From assembly GCA_028875575.1 (NCBI GenBank), contig JAPPDF010000072.1:1-40547 (forward strand): a stretch of 40,547 nt of DNA. Reading direction: 5' to 3'. The translations under genes and the position numbers were made by a program. Below the pieces are notes generated by a model. It did no database searches, had not been told where the DNA came from, and saw only the letters and a list, made by a program, of their open reading frames with translations. This document shows, in pieces, positions 17,901 through 24,536 of this stretch (positions within the stretch are counted from its first letter, which is position 1; every line of letters starts with the position of its first letter). Source of the DNA: Acidobacteriota bacterium. Its GTDB lineage: Bacteria; Acidobacteriota; Terriglobia; Versatilivoradales; Versatilivoraceae.

Positions 17901-18912
17901 ATCCCTGATCCCAGGCATGGGGAGCCCCGATCAGGGGGGTGCTTTCCGCCAGCAACGGCTTGAAGGCCAGGTCCTCCTCGATGCTGACCACCTCCGGGTC
18001 TGCGGCCAGAGACTCCAGCGCGGCTTCATCCACTTCCATCGCCACGTAGGGAATGAACTTGAACCGTCGAATAGAAGAGACTTCAAGATTGTCCATTCGA
18101 TTCAACAACGACTGTTGGGCTCGAGCAATCAGGGGAGAGCGGGACTTTGCTTCTCCCAAGTTGCCGGCAGCCGAGACGGGAGATCCGCCTTCGGTCCTCA
18201 CCCCTGCGATCACTCTCACATGGTCTTCTGACCGGACTTTGGCTCTCAGGGCGGAAAAGGCCTTGGCCCTCTGCGCCTTGACGATGGGTTCCCCGGCGAT
18301 GTCGAGACCGTTGTCGAGACTATCCTCGATGAGGGACAAGCTGCTGACACTGACCGTGGCCTCGGCGCAATTGGGCTCCCGGCTTGGAGTCAGGGTCCCG
18401 GCTCCCCGGGGTGTAACCCTCATGGTCAGAGGAAAGCAATCGCCGGCCACGATGATGGTCCTGGTGTATTCGTTGTCGCCTTCGTCGCTCTCTGCAATCT
18501 GGTTGCCGGCATCGGCGACGATGCGGAGTGCGTGCGTGCCGACGCCCAGTCTTCCGATGGGATAGTCCTCGCGAAAACGAAAAACTTGAGGGGCCAGGGG
18601 TGCGGGAGCATCGAAGCTTTTCCACAGTTGGCCGTCCACAAAGAGATCGATACGGAAGGGTCGGGTCACCGCAGAACTGCCGCTGTTGATCACCGCGAAA
18701 TCCACGAAAATATTGTCGGAAGGCACCAGCCTTCTGCTGTTGAGGTTGTCGCCCTGCCGGTTGGAGACCACGATGACATCCGACCAGTCCCTGGGCTTGA
18801 AGGGCTTGAGATTGGGCGAGCCGTTTTGGGAACGATAAGATCCGGAGCAGACCAGAGTCAGCACGACCGCGACACCCCAGGCTCCTATTCGTAAGTGGGC
18901 GTTACCGCGCAT
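14887..18912 (-). CDS. Secreted subtilase with CARDB and repeat domains
   Basis: A 1341-residue secreted S8 serine protease. N-terminal signal segment (9-22), then a CARDB beta-sandwich (about 45-155). Next is PLTMRVTPRGAGTLTPSREP plus NC (161-182), the first half of an InlB-like beta-repeat. An I9-like propeptide (about 231-318) and the S8 domain follow, with Asp349 (LDTG), His405 (YHGTRVAG), Asn508 (ASGNN) and Ser577 (GTSLSAPHVAG). The second half of the beta-repeat (YSSGTLLTLTASPNPGFRF, from 640) comes next, then a second CARDB (692-812). Two copies of an approximately 240-residue module (about 818-1056 and 1057-1298) close the protein. The last 43 residues are arginine-rich, fall outside the module and overlap the transposase remnant, suggesting a replaced 3' end. 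It starts 33 bp after the LRR gene, so an operon is likely. The substrate is unknown. Confidence 0.88.
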   Translation of the reverse strand: MRGNAHLRIGAWGVAVVLTLVCSGSYRSQNGSPNLKPFKPRDWSDVIVVSNRQGDNLNSRRLVPSDNIFVDFAVINSGSSAVTRPFRIDLFVDGQLWKSFDAPAPLAPQVFRFREDYPIGRLGVGTHALRIVADAGNQIAESDEGDNEYTRTIIVAGDCFPLTMRVTPRGAGTLTPSREPNCAEATVSVSSLSLIEDSLDNGLDIAGEPIVKAQRAKAFSALRAKVRSEDHVRVIAGVRTEGGSPVSAAGNLGEAKSRSPLIARAQQSLLNRMDNLEVSSIRRFKFIPYVAMEVDEAALESLAADPEVVSIEEDLAFKPLLAESTPLIGAPHAWDQGYAGSGQTIAILDTGVDKDHPFLAGKVVSEACYSGSGGGRISLCPEGVDESILPGSGAPCPSSLSGCYHGTRVAGVAAGRGTEFSGVARDARIIAIQVFSQSGEGIISYNSHSLAGLERVLELSADFNIAAVNMSFGGGQFSGDCDSDFPATKAAMDNLRAVGIAPVAASGNNHYDSAINSPACISSAISVGSTGDGSGETTADAVSEFSNSSPVLDLLAPGALITTSTLDNEFISLKGTSLSAPHVAGAWGVLKSKAPNATVPQLLSMLLRTGIPITDPRNGLVTPRIQVDAALDAVIPEHSYSSGTLLTLTASPNPGFRFKSWQECESASGNRCLVEMDSIKRVVAVFEPSASNLPDLITTLLTGPSTATIASTASISAVIRNQGPANAGPFRLGLFLSADTSITTDDTWFAACSYEAGLLAGESESCSRSFPIPPRVSPGRYYLGAIVDDLDRVAENSETNNARVADSGPTEVLAPRNSMRSFVPVILSTKGRRGSFFTSELVLTNRGAREASVYYTYTAHIGRGSGAASDLLAPGEQRIESDALGYLRGLGIPIRASGNRIGTLAIQALATEHLGALVRTTTLVPEGRAGLSYPGIGSGDGFEEPVYLCGLRQNTRDRSNVAFQHMGSSEEGPITLRTTVFSGDAADSNPPDLNDVTLQPGGFHQYSGLLGTVSNGYVKVERVDGKAPFYAYGVINDQANSDGSFVFPVTPGSLAGSLRHTLPVIVETREFSSELTVTNFSDEPKNIRFSFVADGIRTPDRTTHFSLTIGAGRQRIIPDLIHTVMRREGVEGLGASRGGLAGALFAIADGGDMSGIVIGARTSSSDGRGGQYGLFYNAVPDRAAFTVSAWIDALQQNQENRSNLALVNIGEVDDSDSIFSLDIYDGDSGGLVRTIARTVPALGWHQINAILADNAPGTRQGYVRIRKVSGNNSFLAYGVVNDGGAPGQRSGDGAYIPAHGRRLPTHVSRRFPTRQIPPASLRGLNTIADREVTTKRGLGPR

Positions 18913-18945
18913 GCGTCAGTCTCTCTTCGGAAATGATTCGAACCA

Positions 18946-21900
18946 TCATGGGCCTGATCCGGTGTCCTCCGACTCGGAGTTTCCGGGAAGGCTCCCGGTG
19001 AAGAACTGCAACTTGGTGCCCGTGGTCCTTATTCCAAGAACGGAAACAGCCAGTTGAAAGGGGCTGGTGCCAGGAACATCCAGGCACATCTCGATGATGG
19101 TCGGCCGGTCGAACTCCCCGAACGAGAATGCTTGATGTCTCCCGGAGACCTCCAGGCTGTCCGGAGCACCGACCAGGTTCCTCTTCAGATCGAAGGCACG
19201 AAAGTGCAGCTGGGTTCCGGACGGCGCAGCTTGGCCCGGTTGGGCGGGCACCACGGCAAGAACCACATCGTCTCCGTTGCCGTACTGGCCCGTCCACCTG
19301 CGACAGTCCCCGTCTGCCAAAAGATCTCCGGAGAACTGGCCGCCCAGGGTATGGAGTTCGTCGACCTCCCCATCGACCTGGTTTTCAAGCAGGGCCCGTC
19401 CCTGAACCTGGAGGGAGCCGGCAGAACAGGGGGACCGAGCGAAAACGGAGACGGCCCCCACTGTCGCTTCCTGCGCATCGGGTGCCGTCAGGGTCAGAAT
19501 CTCGGCGCCTCCTCTCGGAATGGTGACGTGGTGCAGGTTCCGGTCCGGGAACAGTCCGTCGAAGGATACTGCCGGAGCCGGGGTGGTTCCCTGGTGAAAA
19601 AGCACGACCACTTCACAGTCAGTTGCCTGGGGATCTCTGTGGGTGACGACAAGCTCGGTTCGGGCCATGCTTTCATCCAGGGGGCCCATGAAGACATGCG
19701 GGAGGGTGGCCACCGTCGAGCAGCGCGCGCCATCCCACAGGGAGAGGCAGAAGGGATCCTCGTCGTCGGTCTCGAAGTCGGAAACGGTGAGGGTGTGGAT
19801 GGACCCCTGACCGGAACCAAGAAGCAGGCTTTCGGTCTCCAGGTAGGGAGCGTCGGGACCGGCTCCGTCGGACCGGTGTAGACCGATTTCCTCGAGCTTT
19901 CCCAAGGTCAGCAGGAGGGTCCGTTTCCCCTGAACAACCGAATCCTTTGGCAGGCTAAGGGTGATTTTTCGTTCGGTTTCCCCGGCCGGAAACACCAGCC
20001 CGCTGTCCGGCGAGGGCGAGGGACCCGTCAACTCGCCCGTGGACCCACTGACGCCCACCCTATAGGGCACCCGTACCGCCACCGGCAAGGCCCGGCTCAA
20101 CTCGACCGGAACTCTTATGGGGGCGCCTTCAGCCACCCGCTGAAAGGCCGTAGGGAAAGAAATCCCCGCTTTCAGGTGTGAGTCGACCCGCAATTCACCT
20201 CGACGGAGAAGCAGGTCGATAAGCATTTCGTGGCCGAGTGTATCGAGCACATCGTCGAATATCCCCAGGGGCAATTCGCTCAGAGGGTTGAAACTCAGCT
20301 CCAGATCCGCCAATCCGCTCAGTCCGTTAAAGACTCCCTCGGGCAAGGAGCTCAGGGAGTTGGACGATAGGTTCAGCCAGCGCAGGGCTTTCAGCCCGTG
20401 AAACACTCCCTCGGGCAAGGTGCCGAGGGAGTTGGAATGCAACCACAGTAAGTGCAGCGAACCCAGTCCGCGAAATATCCCCTTGGGCAAGACGCTGAGG
20501 GAGTTTCGAAATAGCATCAGCTCTTCCAGGTTAGCCAGCCCGCTAAAGATTCCCTCGGGCAAGACATTCAGGCTGTTACGCTGTAACCGCAACATATCCA
20601 GATTGTTAAGCCCGCTAAAGATCCCCTCGGGCAACGAAGTCAGGGAGTTACTGTACAGAATCAGTTCTCTCAGTGAGCTCAATCCCTGGAAGACATTTTC
20701 GGGTAGTGAAGACAGGGCGTTGCCCTGCAGCCACAGTATTTCCAGCTTGCCCAATCCGCTAAAGATCCCCTCGGGTAATACAGTGAAATCATTGTCATTT
20801 AGCAAGAGGCTTCGCAGGGAATTCAATTCATCGAAAACTCCATGGGGCAAGCTGCTCAGGGAGTTCCTCTGTAGCCAGAGCTTATCCAGGTTGTTCAGTC
20901 CGCGAAAGATCTCCTCCGGTAAAGAGTGCAGTTGGATGTCAGCCAAATGCAGACTTTGCAGAGAATTCAGGCCCTGAAAGACATTTTTGGACAAAGTTTG
21001 CAGGGGGTTATCCCATAGCCACAGGTCTCTCAGGGAACTCAGGTCTCTAAAGATCCCCTCGGGCAAGCTGCGAAGGGAGTTGCTATTCAACGACAGAAAC
21101 ACCAGCGAATTCAGTCCGCTGAAATCGTTCGCTCGAAGATGGGTGATGCCGGCCCCCCAAAACCTCAGCCTTTCGACGCCGGTAAGGTGCGCCGTGGTGA
21201 CGTCAGCGCAGTCGGATACCTCCGGGATCGCTGCGACCAGCGCGTCCCGCACCAGCCGCGTGCGCTCGCAGACGTCTGCCGGAAGGGCGTTGACAATGGT
21301 GACGGTGTGGACGGCGCCCTCATCAGGGCGGATCAGCAGGGAATCTGCCATCAGGTAGGGAGCGTCGGGGCCCGTGCCGTCGGAACGACTCAGTCGGATT
21401 CGGGAGAGTTCCCCCAGCCTCACCTCGATCGTCTTGCCCAGGCTGTTCGCGTCTTGCGATAGGCTAAAGACGATGTCCTCGGGGAGCCGGCCCGGCGCGA
21501 ACAGCAATTCTCCGGCAGGGAGGGGCTGCAGACCGGCATCATCATCCGCGGAGGCGGTCCACTCCAAACTGTACGGTACACGAACGGCCACTGGCAGGCC
21601 ACGGCCCGAATTCTCTCTAACTCTAACTCGCACAGTGTAACCGGCAACGGTGCTTTGCCCTTTCGACTGGAAGGCAAGGCTGGCCATGAGGAAGGGATCG
21701 ACCCGCAGGTCTTCCAACGTATCCAGCACCTCGTCGTAGACTCCCAGGGGCAACCCTCTCGGAAATCTATTCATGGAGTTGTCCTGCAACCACAGCGCTT
21801 GCAGGGAACTCAGTCCGTTGAGGACGCCTGCGGGTAACGTGTTCAGTTTGTTTTGATGGATGAACAGCTCTGCCAGTGAGTTCAGCCCGTGGAAGATCTC

Positions 21901-22212
21901 CTCGGGCAATGTCCTGAGGAGGTTGTGACTCAGGTTCAGCGTCCTGAGGCGGCTCAACCCTTCAAAGTCCCCTTGGTGAAGCCAGACGATATCGGAATGC
22001 GAGAGATCCAAAGTTGTCACTCGGGCCAGGTGCCCCAGAGTTACGCCCTCGCATCTTGACACTCCTGCCAACTGCACCAACCTGTCCCGAACCTGCGGCG
22101 TGCGGTCGCAAATCCCCCGCGCGGCTACGGTGTCCACCATCATGAAAAAGAGCCACGCAACCCAGCAAAGGACCAGCGACGCTCTGTGAGGTCGTGTCGG
22201 TTTCCCAGGCAT
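18946..22212 (-). CDS. Secreted leucine-rich-repeat protein, duplicated LRR plus Calx-beta-like modules
   Basis: A 1088-residue secreted protein of unknown function. A signal peptide (1-31, ending VAA) follows the ATG at 22212; an in-frame start at 22287 would bury it. Two modules follow. Each begins with a Cys-flanked helix (CDRTPQVRDRL and CERTRLVRDAL), has 24-residue LRRs of the form LPEGIFSGLxxLxxLxLxxNxL, and ends in a beta domain (LPVAVRVPY to GPDAPYL) resembling Calx-beta. The first module has three repeats, the second twelve (about 359-646). The final 275 residues are Cys-containing beta-rich sequence that I do not recognise. The repeats are of the typical type seen in Slit and lamprey VLR proteins. 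It probably binds protein or glycan ligands. The subtilase gene lies 33 bp downstream. Confidence 0.85.
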   Translation of the reverse strand: MPGKPTRPHRASLVLCWVAWLFFMMVDTVAARGICDRTPQVRDRLVQLAGVSRCEGVTLGHLARVTTLDLSHSDIVWLHQGDFEGLSRLRTLNLSHNLLRTLPEEIFHGLNSLAELFIHQNKLNTLPAGVLNGLSSLQALWLQDNSMNRFPRGLPLGVYDEVLDTLEDLRVDPFLMASLAFQSKGQSTVAGYTVRVRVRENSGRGLPVAVRVPYSLEWTASADDDAGLQPLPAGELLFAPGRLPEDIVFSLSQDANSLGKTIEVRLGELSRIRLSRSDGTGPDAPYLMADSLLIRPDEGAVHTVTIVNALPADVCERTRLVRDALVAAIPEVSDCADVTTAHLTGVERLRFWGAGITHLRANDFSGLNSLVFLSLNSNSLRSLPEGIFRDLSSLRDLWLWDNPLQTLSKNVFQGLNSLQSLHLADIQLHSLPEEIFRGLNNLDKLWLQRNSLSSLPHGVFDELNSLRSLLLNDNDFTVLPEGIFSGLGKLEILWLQGNALSSLPENVFQGLSSLRELILYSNSLTSLPEGIFSGLNNLDMLRLQRNSLNVLPEGIFSGLANLEELMLFRNSLSVLPKGIFRGLGSLHLLWLHSNSLGTLPEGVFHGLKALRWLNLSSNSLSSLPEGVFNGLSGLADLELSFNPLSELPLGIFDDVLDTLGHEMLIDLLLRRGELRVDSHLKAGISFPTAFQRVAEGAPIRVPVELSRALPVAVRVPYRVGVSGSTGELTGPSPSPDSGLVFPAGETERKITLSLPKDSVVQGKRTLLLTLGKLEEIGLHRSDGAGPDAPYLETESLLLGSGQGSIHTLTVSDFETDDEDPFCLSLWDGARCSTVATLPHVFMGPLDESMARTELVVTHRDPQATDCEVVVLFHQGTTPAPAVSFDGLFPDRNLHHVTIPRGGAEILTLTAPDAQEATVGAVSVFARSPCSAGSLQVQGRALLENQVDGEVDELHTLGGQFSGDLLADGDCRRWTGQYGNGDDVVLAVVPAQPGQAAPSGTQLHFRAFDLKRNLVGAPDSLEVSGRHQAFSFGEFDRPTIIEMCLDVPGTSPFQLAVSVLGIRTTGTKLQFFTGSLPGNSESEDTGSGP

Positions 22213-23081
22213 GTCGTTTAGCCCGAATTGCTCGCCAGAGTTAGGACACAGCCTCGAACACGCCCCCACTGGGGCCCCGGCCGCCACCCTGGGTTCGATC
22301 GAACCCGGGACAATGCCCCAGCCACTCCAGGGCGGGTCGCGGCTTGTGTGCTTGCTCGGCCGTTGATATCGGAAGACCGAGACATGGAGCCGTGTCCGTG
22401 TTGCCGGGAATGCTTTGTCAACAGTCGGAACTCCCGAGCCCTGTCCGGCTCCGACGGCACCCGATCGGAGTCCTCGCGCGGTGGCCTGCTACTCCTCAGC
22501 CGAGGAGGAAACGGGTATTCGATGGATCGCAGGACAGGATAGACAAAGCAAGTGAATTCAGCGTGATCGTGAACACGATTGTGGTGATAATTTGGTGATG
22601 GTCTGCAAGAAACCGTTTTTTGTAACGCTCGGACAGCGCGGTGCGCTTTGAATTCAGCTCTTTCAGGGATCCGATGCCCTCAGTCTTGCAGGCCAACCCA
22701 GTCAAGAACTCCCTTGGTAAGAAATAGGGGTTCACAGTGATGAGGTAACGCTGAAGGGTCTGCTTGCGGTATTAGAGGGGGCAGGAGAATTGCGTGTAGG
22801 TGATGCCGGTCTTTGGGGGGGCATGCGGCCTCTGGGAGCCATTTTCAGGTTGGCAGGGCAGATGAAGTCTTGTCCTTGGACTCGGAAACCGGAGTCGGGT
22901 TGGTAACGGGCATTGGGTGCGATGACGAGTTGAGCTCCGAGCTGCTGGTGATTATTGTGAAAGGCTGTAGTGCCGGGAGGCCAATCAGGGAAGGTCTGGA
23001 ACCGGTTTAGGGATCCAGAGTATCAGACTTGCAGAGACTTATGACGATTCAGGCCGAGGGTTTCCCGAAAGGGAAAAACTC
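22213..23081. other. 869-bp region without a recognisable gene
   Basis: Between the start of the LRR gene and the stop of the DUF1501 gene no open frame shows a recognisable family or good start signals. The left part should hold the LRR/subtilase promoter. A 14-bp palindrome lies at 22566-22579. Short frames at 22496-22735 (minus) and 22813-23010 (plus) look like chance. The stretch may be decayed sequence. Confidence 0.5.
22566..22579. promoter_or_regulatory. Palindrome ATCGTG-AA-CACGAT
   Basis: A perfect 6+6 bp dyad with a 2-bp spacer, about 350 bp upstream of the LRR gene. The size fits a dimeric regulator's operator, but there is only one copy and the distance is large. Role unproven. 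Confidence 0.25.
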
Positions 23082-24536
23082 CTACGCCAGCAGCTTGGTG
23101 ATGACCTTGCCGCCGACGTCGGTCAATCGGGCATCCCGCCCGCGGAACTTGAAGGTCAGCCGGGTGTGGTCGATCCCCAGCAGGTGCAGGATGGTGGCCT
23201 GAACGTCGTGCACGTGAACGACGTCCTCGACCGGTGAGAAGCCAATCTCGTCGGTCTTGCCGATCGTCTGGCCGGGTTTGATCCCGCCGCCCGCAAACCA
23301 CATGGTGAATGCATCGATGTGATGGTTGCGGCCGATGGTGTCGCGGACTTCTCCCATCGGAGTTCGGCCGAACTCTCCGCCCCAGACGACCAACGTTTCG
23401 TTCATCAAGCCTCTCTGCTTGAGGTCGCGGATCAACGCGGCGATGGGCCGGTCGACCTCCAGGCACACCTTGTCGAGGCTGTTGCCCAGGTTGGCTCCGG
23501 CTCCTCCGTGATGATCCCAGTCCGTGTGGTAGAGCTGGACGAAACGCACGCCCCGCTCGACGAGGCGGCGGGCCAGGATGCAGTTGTTGGCAAACGACTT
23601 GGCACCGGGCTCGGCCCCATACATTTTGAGCGTGGCTTCGGGCTCGGTGGAGAAGTCAATCAGTTCGGGACCGCTGGCCTGCATGCGGTGAGCCATCTCG
23701 TAAGCCGAGATCCTGGTGGAAATCTCCGGGTCGCCCACCTGCTTGAGTCGCATGTTGTTCAGGTCGAGAATGGCATCGATGGTCGCCTGTTGTTGAGCCG
23801 GGCGGAATCCCCGGGGCGACGACATGTTCAGGATCGGGTCGCCCCCGCTGCGGAAGGGCACTCCCTGATGCGCCGTGGGCAGGAAGCCGCTGGACCAGTT
23901 CAGCGCGCCCCCGCGTGGCCCTCGCCGACCGGACTGCAACACCACGAATCCCGGCAGGTCCTTGGACTCGCTACCGATGCCGTAGCTGATCCAGGAACCC
24001 ATGCTGGGATGACCGAAGATCGGAGTGCCGGTGTTCATCATCACCTTGGCCGGCGCGTGGTTGAAGTTGTCGGTGTGGACCGATTGGATGAAGGTGAGGT
24101 CGTCGACGACGCCGGCCGTGTGCGGGAGGCATTCCGACACCCATGCACCCGACTGGCCGTAGCGCTTGAAGGTGCGGTTGACGCCCAGCAGATTGGGCGG
24201 ATCCTTGGCGAAACTGTCCATGAAGGCGAAGCGCTTGCCTTGCATCCAGGAGGGGGGAATGGGTTGGCCGTTCAACTTCTGCAGTTCGGGTTTGGGTTCC
24301 CACAGCTCGAACTGGCTCGGTCCGCCGGCCATGAACAGGTAGATGACGTTCGTGGCTTTGGGTGCGACGTGCAGTTTGTCGAGGGCGGGTCCCTTCATTG
24401 CCGATCCGAACAGTGAATCGCCCGCGAAAAGGGCAGTCAACGCCGTCTTGCCGAGACCCACGCCGCATCGCTCGAAGAAATGACGGCGGGTGATGGCGTG
24501 GAGAGCTCGATTTTCCAGGTCTTCGGGTTCCATCAT
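23082..24536 (-). CDS. DUF1501 family protein (Tat-exported)
   Basis: A 484-residue sulfatase-like-fold protein of the DUF1501 family. The N-terminus has a twin-arginine signal (ITRRHFFERCGVGLGKTALT). Family features follow: VIYLFMAGGPSQFELWEPKP, the GAWVSECLPHTA block, HTDWDHHGG and VVWGGEFGRTPMGE. Its ATG overlaps the stop of the upstream DUF1549/DUF1553 gene (ATGATG, 4 bp), so the two are translationally coupled. This pair is abundant in Planctomycetota, Verrucomicrobiota and some Acidobacteriota and is thought to act on polymeric substrates at the cell surface; the activity is not established. A second ATG three bases downstream is equally usable. Confidence 0.92.
   Translation of the reverse strand: MMEPEDLENRALHAITRRHFFERCGVGLGKTALTALFAGDSLFGSAMKGPALDKLHVAPKATNVIYLFMAGGPSQFELWEPKPELQKLNGQPIPPSWMQGKRFAFMDSFAKDPPNLLGVNRTFKRYGQSGAWVSECLPHTAGVVDDLTFIQSVHTDNFNHAPAKVMMNTGTPIFGHPSMGSWISYGIGSESKDLPGFVVLQSGRRGPRGGALNWSSGFLPTAHQGVPFRSGGDPILNMSSPRGFRPAQQQATIDAILDLNNMRLKQVGDPEISTRISAYEMAHRMQASGPELIDFSTEPEATLKMYGAEPGAKSFANNCILARRLVERGVRFVQLYHTDWDHHGGAGANLGNSLDKVCLEVDRPIAALIRDLKQRGLMNETLVVWGGEFGRTPMGEVRDTIGRNHHIDAFTMWFAGGGIKPGQTIGKTDEIGFSPVEDVVHVHDVQATILHLLGIDHTRLTFKFRGRDARLTDVGGKVITKLLA

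Noticed and set aside
22262-22325. A possible further repeat around ACTGGGGCCCC (22268, 40467) and TGGGGCCCCGG (4402)
   Set aside because: Shared matches are only about 11-13 bp in GC-rich sequence with gaps; not enough to call a family.
22496-22735. A small minus-strand frame with an LPREFLTGL start that hints at an LRR unit
   Set aside because: Only one loose match, no repeat periodicity and no signal peptide; most likely chance.
22813-23010. A 65-codon plus-strand frame in the gene-poor gap
   Set aside because: No recognised motif and no clear ribosome-binding site.
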